Positions 56,976 through 64,000 of a stretch of DNA of 64,000 nt are shown here, one piece after another. Numbering within the stretch: the stretch's first letter is position 1; every line of letters begins with the position of its first letter. Below the pieces are notes generated by a model. That model made no database searches, had not been told where the DNA came from, and worked only from the letters and a program-made list of their open reading frames with translations. The position numbers and the translations under genes are program-made. The stretch is from Flammeovirgaceae bacterium (GTDB taxonomy: Bacteria; Bacteroidota; Bacteroidia; Cytophagales; Cyclobacteriaceae), in contig JADJRT010000001.1 in the NCBI GenBank assembly GCA_016712035.1, positions 248,001 through 312,000 on the forward strand, in the 5' to 3' direction.

Positions 56976-59866
56976 TTACTTCCGAAGCTTCCCCTTCAAA
57001 AATTCCGCAGTGTAACTGCCTTTGGCTTTCTTAATCATATCTTCGGGGGTGCCGGCAAACAGAAGATTCCCGCCTTTCTTTTCTCCACCTTCGGGTCCGA
57101 GGTCAATAATCCAATCGGCACATTTAATTACTTCCAGGTTGTGCTCGATAATAATTACCGTATGGCCAATATCTACCAAGGCATTAACGGCTTTCAGTAA
57201 TTTAGAGATGTCGTGAAAGTGTAACCCTGTAGTAGGTTCATCAAAAATGAATAGAATATTGCCTGTAGTGTCCGAATTATTCTTTCCTAAAAAAGAAGCA
57301 AGTTTTACGCGTTGTGCTTCGCCACCTGATAATGAGTTCGAAGACTGGCCAAGTTTCACATAGCCTAATCCCACTTCGTAAAGCGGAAGAATTTTTTCGT
57401 AAACTGGTTTTTTATCTTTGAAAAATTCCAATGCATTTTCGACTGTCATGTCGAGTATCTCAAAAATGTTTGCTCCTTTATGTTGAACCTCCAACACCTC
57501 TTGTTTGAATCGTTTCCCTTCGCAGCTCTCACATTTCAAAAAGATGTCGGCCATAAACTGCATCTCCACTTTTATCTCGCCTTCACCCTGGCAGGTTTCG
57601 CATCGGCCACCGTCTACGTTGAAAGAAAAATGAGAAGGTTTATAACCCCGTTGTTTACTGAGTGGTTGATCGGCATAAAGATTTCGAATAGCATCGTACG
57701 CTTTTATATAACTGATCGGATTTGAGCGTGATGATTTTCCAATTGGGTTTTGATCAACAAATTCTATCTGCGAAATTTTTGTGGTATCGCCCTCCAACCG
57801 ATCGTATCGACCTGGAGTTTCAGCTACCGATCCATTCATCCGCCCCAGCGCAGGATACAAGAGTTTTTTAACTAATGTTGATTTTCCCGAACCACTGACT
57901 CCTGTAACAACGGTTAGCACGCCAAGGGGAAACTTAACTGTGAGGTTTTTTAAATTATTTTCTCGCGCTCCGATAACAGAAACTGAATCCTTCCACTTTC
58001 TTCGAACGGTTGGAACGGGAATCTTCTCGGCTCCAATCAGGTAATCAACGGTGTGTGATTTTACTTTGCCGTTTAATTCTTTTTGCGATCCCTGAAAAAT
58101 TAATTCGCCACCATGCGAACCCGCATCGGGGCCGATATCGATAATCTGATCGGCCGCACGCATGATCTCTTCTTCATGCTCCACCACGATTACGGTATTA
58201 CCCATATCGCGAAGAGATTTTAAAACCTCCACCATTCGTGCGGTGTCGCGCGGATGTAACCCAATGCTGGGCTCATCCATGATATACATAGAACCCACTA
58301 ACGCGCTTCCTAATGAAGTAGCCAGTTTAATGCGTTGAAACTCGCCTCCCGATAAGGTAGAAGTTACGCGGTTCAAGGTTAGGTACCCAAGCCCCACTTT
58401 ATCCATGTACTCTAACCGCGACCGGATTTCTGTTAAAATGCGATCCGAGACTTTTTTCTCGTAAGCCGGAAGTTTAAGGGTTTCAAAAAATTGCAACGTC
58501 TCTTCAATGGGCATCAACACCAGATCAGTAATTGAGGTGTCGGCAATTTTTACATAGGCTGCATCTTTGCGCAGTTTCGTTCCGCGACAATCGGGGCACG
58601 TGGTTCTTCCGCGGTAGCGCGAAAGCATTACCCGATATTGTATTTTATAAGTTTTGGATTCGAGGTATTTGAAAAAAGCATGAAGGCCTTCAAAATGCTC
58701 ATTGCCGTTCCAAACCAAGTCACGCTCTTTTGACTCAGTTCACTGTAAGCCCGATGAATTGGGAAATTAAACTTGATTCCATTTTTAAGTAACGGCTTAG
58801 CCCACTCACTCATCACTTCTCCCCGCCACGGGGCAATCGCTCCTTCAAACACCGAAAGACTTTTGTCCGGAATAACAAGGTCTTCATCGATTCCTAAAAT
58901 TTTTCCAAAGCCTTCGCAGGTTTGGCAAGCACCAAACGGATTGTTAAAGCTGAATAGATTAATGGATGGCTCTGTAAAAGTGATCCCATCTAATTCAAAC
59001 TTGTCTGAAAACCGGGTTTTCTTTTCGCCTTCAACATAAATCAGACATTCTCCGTGTCCTTCAAAGAAGGCAGTCTGCACCGAATCCGAAAGGCGAAAGG
59101 TAAGATCTTCATCATCTGCCTTAACTGCGGCCCGATCGATGAGGACTTCAAATTCCTGCGTGTCGAGTTTAGACTTTTTCTTTTTTCCCTCACCCCTTCC
59201 CCTCTCCCCAGGGAGAGGGGTGTCCGAGGCACGAGGACGGGGTGAGGGATTCAATAACTCCTCAATAAACTTTACCTCACCATCTACCAATACCCGCGCG
59301 TACCCTTTGCTCAAAAGCAAATTCAATTCTTCTACAAACTTGCGCCCCTTCATTACTTTGAGCGCACAAGCAATCATGATTCGCGTACCCTCTTTATTCT
59401 TATTGATAAAGTCAACGACATCGCTCACGGTATCGCGCTTTACTTCTTTCCCGCTTACGGGCGAATACGTTGTGCCGATTCGGGCAAAAAGCAATTTCAG
59501 ATAATCATAAATTTCAGTGGTAGTACCAACTGTTGACCTTGGATTGCGAGTGTTAACTTTTTGCTCTATGGCAATGGCTGGTGAAACCCCGCGGATATAA
59601 TCTACCTCCGGCTTTTCCATGCGGCCCAAAAACTGGCGTGCATAGGAACTTAAGCTTTCCACGTACATCCGCTGTCCTTCCGCGAACAGCGTATCAAATG
59701 CTAAGGAAGATTTTCCGGAACCGGAAAGGCCCGTTACTACGACCAGTTTATTTCTGGGTATAGCTACGCTTAAATTTTTCAGATTATTTACCCGAGCCCG
59801 TTTAATGATGATGTATTCCCGTGGGTCGAGATCGTCTAAATAAGAATCGTGCGGAGTTGGGTTCAT
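56976..59866 (-). CDS. uvrA: Excinuclease ABC subunit A (one frameshift, palindromic insert)
   Basis: Start at ATG 59866 (MNPTPHDSYLDDLDPREYII). One base is missing in the T-run 58728-58731; repair gives ELSQKERDLVWNGNEHFEGL and joins both halves to about 963 residues. UvrA landmarks: Walker A GLSGSGKSSLAFDTL and GVSGSGKSTLVKKLL, ABC signatures LSGGEFQRIKLA and LSGGEAQRVKLA, Walker B YIMDEPSIGLHPRD and IFDEPTTGLHFHDI, and zinc-finger Cys pairs CPDCRGTKLR, CETCQGEG and CESCEGKRF. It recognises bulky DNA damage in nucleotide-excision repair. Residues about 207-227 (PSPRPRASDTPLPGERGRGE) are encoded by a palindromic element inserted in frame. A TACTTTTG -7 box lies upstream. Confidence 0.95.
59187..59248. 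mobile_element. 62-base palindromic element inserted in frame within uvrA
   Basis: Perfect 10-base inverted ends CCCTCACCCC (59187-59196) and GGGGTGAGGG (59239-59248) enclose an inner hairpin CCCCTCTCCC-ca-GGGAGAGGGG (59199-59220). On the uvrA strand it encodes about 21 Pro/Arg/Gly-rich residues with no stop. It lies between FIEELLN and the following KKKKSKLDTQEFEVL, at a surface loop position in other UvrAs by inference. The design matches small palindromic repeats known to insert in protein genes of some bacteria. A longer relative sits at 27493-27594. Confidence 0.75.
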
Positions 59867-59875
59867 GCGAAACCG

Positions 59876-59883
59876 CAAAAGTA
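59876..59883 (-). promoter_or_regulatory. Putative -7 box of uvrA
   Basis: TACTTTTG on the minus strand matches TAnnTTTG and ends 10 bases before the uvrA ATG at 59866. This also argues that the in-frame TTG at 59878 is promoter rather than start codon. A -33 TTG at the proper distance is not evident. Confidence 0.45.
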
Positions 59884-60012
59884 AAAAATCAATACCCCAC
59901 GTCCTATAATGGATTCAAACCAAAATTGAGGTTTCAGCGATTATAAGGGTAGCCTAATAAAAAACACCATCCATTAAACTGATGATGTTTCCTTTAGAAA
60001 TCGTGTTAAGTA

Positions 60013-60447
60013 TCAATTATCAAAATCGGGGTCGTAGCTCCCTTCTTTGCCTGAAGCGTCTCCATCAAAGTCATCATCACCGCTGCTGCTATCGAAGTCA
60101 TCACCGCCACTTGAGGGACGAAGATCATCATCATCGCCCTCAAATTCCTGTTTTTCGCTTGATTCCACATCATAGCCGCCATCGCTATTCTTAGTTGCCG
60201 GCACTTTTACGAGATAAACAGAATCATCGGTTTCGAGTGGAAAAACAAAAATTGGCTCCCGTTTCGCATTCGTAATGCGGGTGATGCTGGATTCATACCC
60301 ATTGGGATACTGATCTTTTAATAAATCCCGGAGATCCTCTGAAAGATTTTCCAGGCTTTTGATTATTCGTTTTTTATTACTGCCATTGAAGTTAAAAATC
60401 GGCTCAAATAAGCATAAGAAATTGTTTAGAAGGCAAATATTTTTCAA
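60013..60447 (-). CDS. Hypothetical protein with acidic low-complexity tail
   Basis: Not recognised. Up to 144 residues; the open frame starts at TTG 60447 with no ATG in frame, so the true start is uncertain and a base error near the beginning is possible. The central part (IIKSLENLSEDLRDLLKDQY, then ITNAKREPIFVFPLETDDSV and YLVKVPATKN) looks folded. The last 50 residues are rich in Asp, Ser and Gly (GDDDDLRPSSGGDDFDSSSG). It is divergent from the sigma-factor gene, about 107 bases away. No signal peptide is convincing. Confidence 0.55.
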   Translation of the reverse strand: MKNICLLNNFLCLFEPIFNFNGSNKKRIIKSLENLSEDLRDLLKDQYPNGYESSITRITNAKREPIFVFPLETDDSVYLVKVPATKNSDGGYDVESSEKQEFEGDDDDLRPSSGGDDFDSSSGDDDFDGDASGKEGSYDPDFDN

Positions 60448-60553
60448 TTTTTTTGAGATTTCATTCTTTTATCTCTACTTTTCATTTCACAAACAATTCA
60501 TTTAACCCACATACTATCGAGCGAGACATCTACGTTACCTAAACGCAAGTAAG

Positions 60554-61207
60554 ATGATTGACAGAAGATTCAGCGACAGCCAGTTGGTTGCGCTCTATCA
60601 AACCGGTAACGAAGAGGCGTTCGAGATGCTACTTCACAGACACAAATCCCGTATTTATACGGCCATTTACATGATTGTTAAAGATCGCTATCAGGCAGAG
60701 GATCTGTTACAGGATACCTTTATCAAGGCGATTAATACAATTAAAAGTGGTCGGTATAACGAAGAGGGCAAATTTCTTCCCTGGATTTGTCGGGTTGCCC
60801 ATAATTTGGCCATCGATCACTTTAGAAGAAGCAAGCGCTATCCAGAGGTGGTTTTGGAGGATGGTAGCCGGGTATTCGACTCTCTTCAGTTTTCGGAAGA
60901 CTCGTTTGAAACCCAACAGCTCCTTCGAGATACAAAATCGAGATTGCGCGACATTATTAAAGAACTGCCCGATGAGCAAAAACAAGTTCTGATTATGCGA
61001 CATTATCTGGAAATGAGTTTTCAGGAGATTGCCGAGCGCACCGATGTAAGCATTAACACTGCGTTGGGCCGCATGCGTTACGCACTTATCAACCTAAGAA
61101 AGAAAATGATTAAAAACCATATTGCCTATGATAAAGACCTTTACCCAAAACGATCTGATCAGGTTTCTATACCACGAGACCTCGGAAGAGGAGACGAAGG
61201 AGATTAA
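60554..61207 (+). CDS. RNA polymerase sigma factor, ECF/sigma-70 family
   Basis: 217 residues. Region 2: GNEEAFEMLLHRHKSRIYTA, RYQAEDLLQDTFIKAI, KFLPWICRVAHNLAIDHFRR. Region 4: IIKELPDEQKQVLIMRHYLE, MSFQEIAERTDVSINTALGR, MRYALINLRKK. It has no obvious N-terminal extension, so it is an ECF-type factor that should direct a specific regulon. Its last 80 bases overlap the next small gene, which may be its regulator. The C-terminal 25 residues (KNHIAYDKDLYPKRSDQ and on) lie beyond the usual region 4 and are specific to this lineage. Confidence 0.93.
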   Translation: MIDRRFSDSQLVALYQTGNEEAFEMLLHRHKSRIYTAIYMIVKDRYQAEDLLQDTFIKAINTIKSGRYNEEGKFLPWICRVAHNLAIDHFRRSKRYPEVVLEDGSRVFDSLQFSEDSFETQQLLRDTKSRLRDIIKELPDEQKQVLIMRHYLEMSFQEIAERTDVSINTALGRMRYALINLRKKMIKNHIAYDKDLYPKRSDQVSIPRDLGRGDEGD

Positions 61208-61358
61208 CAAAGCACTCCTTTGCGAAAGTGAACTGCAAGAGCAGTACAAGGAACTGAGTGCCCTGAGAAAGGAATTAGACGCCATGCGTTTGGAGCCCTC
61301 AGCCACTTCGGTTCAAAACATCCTTAACTATGCGCGTGGATTACAGGAACACCGGTAA
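61128..61358 (+). CDS. Small protein overlapping the sigma gene, putative anti-sigma
   Basis: 76 residues from ATG 61128 (an earlier TTG at 61122 is less likely). It begins MIKTFTQNDLIRFLYHETSE, then NKALLCESELQEQYKELSAL and RKELDAMRLEPSATSVQNIL. This helical Glu-rich layout resembles the N-terminal zinc-less anti-sigma domain found after ECF genes in Bacteroidota, but no CxxC or membrane helix is present. It overlaps the sigma-factor gene by 80 bases in another frame, indicating coupled translation. A terminator follows. Confidence 0.75.
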   Translation: MIKTFTQNDLIRFLYHETSEEETKEINKALLCESELQEQYKELSALRKELDAMRLEPSATSVQNILNYARGLQEHR

Positions 61359-61378
61359 TCCATAATTTCAAAACAACA

Positions 61379-61410
61379 AAAGGTCTTCTCCCCTGGAAGA
61401 CCTTTCTTTT
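61379..61410 (+). terminator. Rho-independent terminator after the sigma operon
   Basis: AAAGGTCTTC-tcccctg-GAAGACCTTT is a perfect 10-base stem with a 7-base loop, followed by CTTTTT. It ends the two-gene sigma transcript 21 bases past the small gene's stop. Confidence 0.88.
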
Positions 61411-61486
61411 TACACTCTATCCCCAGTTACCAACAATTCGGGTAGAAAAATATCAACAGGCTGACGATGAAGATTACTTTTGATTT

Positions 61487-62149
61487 ATGACAATCGAAAA
61501 GGTTTTATCCATCGCACTAATCTTACACATTGCCGCAGGTACCATTGCCCTGATAAGCGGGTTAGTAGCCATGCTTGCGACCAAGGGAAATAGAATACAC
61601 AGGCTTGCTGGCAAGGTTTACTTTAGTGGCATGACAACCATTTTTGTTACAGCTCTGGTTATGGCCATTGGTCGCCAGTTGGACTTTCTGTTAATGGTTG
61701 CTTTCTTCAGTTATTATATGACCGTGCGCGGTTATCGAATCTTATCCCTTAAAAAATTAAACCAGGGCCAACGCTTTGCCTATCTTGATTGGATCATCGC
61801 AGGGGTTTCAGGGTTTTTTATTTTAGGATTATTAGGTTGGGGTGGCTGGTCATTCCTGCAAGGAAATAATATGGGCCTGGTAGCACTTACATTTGGTCTA
61901 ATTGGAGCTTCCTTTCTTGTCAGTGATGTGCGAGCCTTTTTCAATCCGCCAAAAGAAAAAATGCATTGGTGGTATGGGCACATCAGCAGTATGGGCGGAA
62001 GTTATATCTCAGCTGTAACAGCCTTTGAAGTGGTTAACATTCAGTTAACTAATTACCAATGGATACTATGGGTGTTGCCGGCTTTCATTGGTGGAGCACT
62101 GATCAGTCAAACCATAAGAAAATACAGATTGAAGTTCAGCGTGCACTAA
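61487..62149 (+). CDS. DUF2306-type membrane protein
   Basis: 220 residues with six or seven hydrophobic segments. The start is typical: LHIAAGTIALISGLVAMLAT, KGNRIHRLAGKVYFSGMTTI, then ALVMAIGRQLDFLLMVAFFS and TVRGYRILSLKKL. The His in HIAAG and HRLAGK are family features. Bacteroidota carry several such small membrane proteins; they may bind haem, but this is not established. The gene converges with the fourth TPM gene, ending 7 bases before that gene's restored stop. Confidence 0.75.
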   Translation: MTIEKVLSIALILHIAAGTIALISGLVAMLATKGNRIHRLAGKVYFSGMTTIFVTALVMAIGRQLDFLLMVAFFSYYMTVRGYRILSLKKLNQGQRFAYLDWIIAGVSGFFILGLLGWGGWSFLQGNNMGLVALTFGLIGASFLVSDVRAFFNPPKEKMHWWYGHISSMGGSYISAVTAFEVVNIQLTNYQWILWVLPAFIGGALISQTIRKYRLKFSVH

Positions 62150-62156
62150 ACTCTTA

Positions 62157-63568
62157 TCACCAACTACTGCTGGAGCCTCCACCCCCGAATCACCACCACC
62201 ATAACTTCCGCCAGAATCGCTGGAAGATGATGATGAGTCGGATGAAGTAGAAATCATAGGAATTGTTGCTGTGGTTCGTTCGCGATTGTTGCAGTATTTA
62301 CAGAGCTTAATTGTTTCTTCTTCACCCGTAGATGAGGTGGTGGCATGAGTAAGTGTGGTGGTGTTTTCTGTATAAAAAGCGTAGGTCTTACATTTTGGAC
62401 AAACAGCGTATTTGGTTTTCTCATTCACATACTGTTCAACCGAAACAGAATTGCATGAGGAGCAGATCCAGACATCGTAATCAACAGATTTGAGATTTTC
62501 TTCAAACTGATGTTCTTTAGGGAGATGTTCATCCTCTGTCGCTTCACTTAATCGCGTCATCTTTTTGCTACAATTATGGCAATCGCGTGGATGCTCGCGC
62601 ACAGCTTGTATCCTCTTTTTGTAAGGACGAATCAAAAAGGCAAACGGAATCGGGAAAAAAATTGCCCATCCCATCCAACTATTTTCCTTATAGAAACTAT
62701 AAACGGTTTGATACATGCCCTTCTTCAGCCACACATTCCCTCTCGTTAATACCCGATAGTATTTATGCAATCCTAATAAGGCAAAATATCCATATAACCC
62801 AGCTACGGTAATAAACCAGTGGTCGTTGAACGCAAGGTAGGTGGCCAATAAAATTGGGAGCAAAAAAGAATAACCACCACTGACTTTTCGAAATTTCTGA
62901 ATTGGGTTTGTTCTGCGGTCTCTGTATTGAATCGGAGAATCCCGTTTTGCGACTTGCAAAAACATAACCGGCCCCACAATAATCCAGCATAAGGTAAAGA
63001 AGAATGTTAGTGAAGAAGTACCCGAATAGTTAGATGACTCAACAGGCTCTTTGATTTCTTCCGCATAAGCCGGATCTGTTAAGATTTTGATTACCTCGTC
63101 AATACCAGCAAGCATACCTGCATCGGTGTTTCCTTCCTTAAAGTTGGGCACCATTTTTTGCGTTTGGATTCGTTTACAAATAACATCAGGTAGAACGCCC
63201 TCTAATCCAAAGCCCGTGTGAAAACGGATTGTCTTTTGATCTGCAACAAACAAAATCAACAGGCCATTATCTTTTGTTGCCTTGCCTATTCCCCACTTAA
63301 CAAAGAGGGACTGAGCAAAATCTTCTGCTGTATTTTCTCCTATTGACTGAAGAAGTACAACGGCAACCTGCGCGGTAGTTTGTTGCTCAAGCGAAATAAG
63401 ACGTTGATCAATTTGTGTTACGGTTGTGGCATTGATCAGATTATCTGGATTGCTTATATAACTATTGTTGATGAGCTTGGTGTTTGGCACCGAATCGACT
63501 GTATAGGATTGGGCTTGTGCGCCCATCCCAGTCCACAAAAGAACAATTGCCAGAATCAATTTTTTCAT
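62157..63568 (-). CDS. TPM-domain protein with zinc-ribbon repeats, copy 4 (one frameshift)
   Basis: Signal peptide MKKLILAIVLLWTGMGAQAQ, then a TPM domain at about residues 35-170 (TTAQVAVVLLQSIGENTAED, KDNGLLILFVADQKTIRFHT, GFGLEGVLPD). Three or so membrane helices follow at about 185-300. A Cys-rich part then shows zinc-ribbon pairs: CHNCSKKM, CSSCNSV, CPKCKTY, CKYCNNRE. The read sequence continues wrongly past SYGGGDSG because one base is missing in the C-run 62182-62186; restoring it gives GGGGSSSSW and a stop at 62157-62159, the usual TPM ending, and removes an apparent 84-base overlap with the DUF2306 gene. Function unknown. Confidence 0.88.
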
Positions 63569-63726
63569 AGGTTCTTCCTCTTAAGAAAATTATCAATTAT
63601 CAACCGTTTTCGCTACTAACTGTTAGTTTGTTTTCAAATTTTTTTCCAACAATCTCCTCCGGTTTATACCAAACCAATTTGTAATCGAGGTATCTTGTGA
63701 GTTCACTTTCTTTGGATTAATCTGAA

Positions 63727-64000
63727 ATGAATACTCAAGACATCAAGCAACAGGGATTGTATCATCCTTCCTTTGAAAAAGACTCTTGTGGGGTTGGTTT
63801 TATTGCCAACATTAAGGGTAGCAAATCGCATCAGATTGTTAGCGATGCACTTACCATGCTCGAGAGAATGGAACATCGGGGCGCATGTGGCTGTGAACCC
63901 AACACGGGCGATGGCGCGGGGATTCTGATTCAGGTTCCACACGAATTTTTTAGCAGCGAGTGTACAAAACTTGGATTCAAGTTGCCTGCTTACGGAAGCT
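63727..64000 (+). CDS. gltB: Glutamate synthase large subunit, N-terminal fragment
   Basis: ATG at 63727; the first 91 codons reach the window edge. The start (MNTQDIKQQGLYHPSFEKDS, then CGVGFIANIKG) is that of GltB; Cys21 is the residue exposed after propeptide removal, where it becomes the N-terminal nucleophile of the glutaminase domain. MLERMEHRGACGCEPNTGDG follows, also standard. The enzyme makes glutamate from glutamine and 2-oxoglutarate. It is divergent from the fourth TPM gene with about 158 bases between. The remaining 1,400 or so residues lie outside. Confidence 0.95.
   Translation, partial: MNTQDIKQQGLYHPSFEKDSCGVGFIANIKGSKSHQIVSDALTMLERMEHRGACGCEPNTGDGAGILIQVPHEFFSSECTKLGFKLPAYGS

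Noticed and set aside
62066..62160. Overlap of about 84 bases between the DUF2306 and fourth TPM genes
   Set aside because: Artefact of one missing C at 62182-62186; the repaired TPM gene ends in the usual Gly/Ser-Trp tail at 62157, leaving a 7-base gap.

Overview
The window reads as a chromosomal segment from a Bacteroidota member, most likely order Cytophagales. The basis is: promoters with the Bacteroidota -7 box TAnnTTTG; a MoxR/DUF58/BatA/DUF4175/DUF4159 cluster; FtsX-type permeases with the short 'prefix domain 2' N-terminus; twin-arginine TldD homologues; TPM-domain proteins; and many secreted peptidases. It is densely coded, with no gene-free stretch above about 300 bases. No tRNA, rRNA, CRISPR array, prophage or large insertion sequence was seen.

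Layout. 1-4.7 kb: 3' part of a secreted tricorn/TolB-like protease gene, a small DUF3601-like gene and three TPM-domain genes. 4.9-14 kb: a secreted TPR-CHAT protease divergent from a secreted S51 (cyanophycinase-like) peptidase, a metallo-beta-lactamase-fold hydrolase, a P-type cation ATPase and a MATE exporter. 14-19.5 kb: DUF885 peptidase, DoxX and gdhA, a RAYT (REP-associated Y1 transposase) between REP palindromes, and an alpha/beta hydrolase. 19.6-27.3 kb: tightly overlapped MoxR-DUF58-BatA-DUF4175-type cluster with DUF4159 at its head. 27.6-35.6 kb: five tandem TldD/TldE-family genes. 35.8-42.7 kb: rightward genes proC, oxyR, an RlmL-like methyltransferase, an M20 peptidase, a glycerophosphodiesterase and an S10 carboxypeptidase. 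42.8-56.2 kb: PadR repressor followed by five tandem paralogous permeases. 56.4-64 kb: hicAB toxin-antitoxin, uvrA carrying an in-frame palindromic element, a sigma factor with a small downstream partner, DUF2306, a fourth TPM gene and the 5' end of gltB.

A dominant feature is reading-frame damage. About 22 single- or two-base indels and one in-frame stop interrupt 13 otherwise well-conserved genes, including uvrA and moxR. Most lie in homopolymer runs of 3-6 bases, and most are a missing base. Restoring one base each time recovers family motifs and ends artificial gene overlaps. This is the signature of uncorrected long-read consensus error rather than gene decay, so broken genes are annotated here as whole CDSs with the disruption sites stated.

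The best candidates for new biology are: (1) the PadR plus five-permease operon with repeated 8-base ATGARTAA stop/start overlaps and no ATPase gene in view; (2) the TldD/TldE expansion, where every TldD has a twin-arginine signal and no TldE has any signal, next to the MoxR/DUF58 cluster; (3) a palindromic element inserted in frame in uvrA, with a diverged relative in an intergenic region at 27.5 kb.
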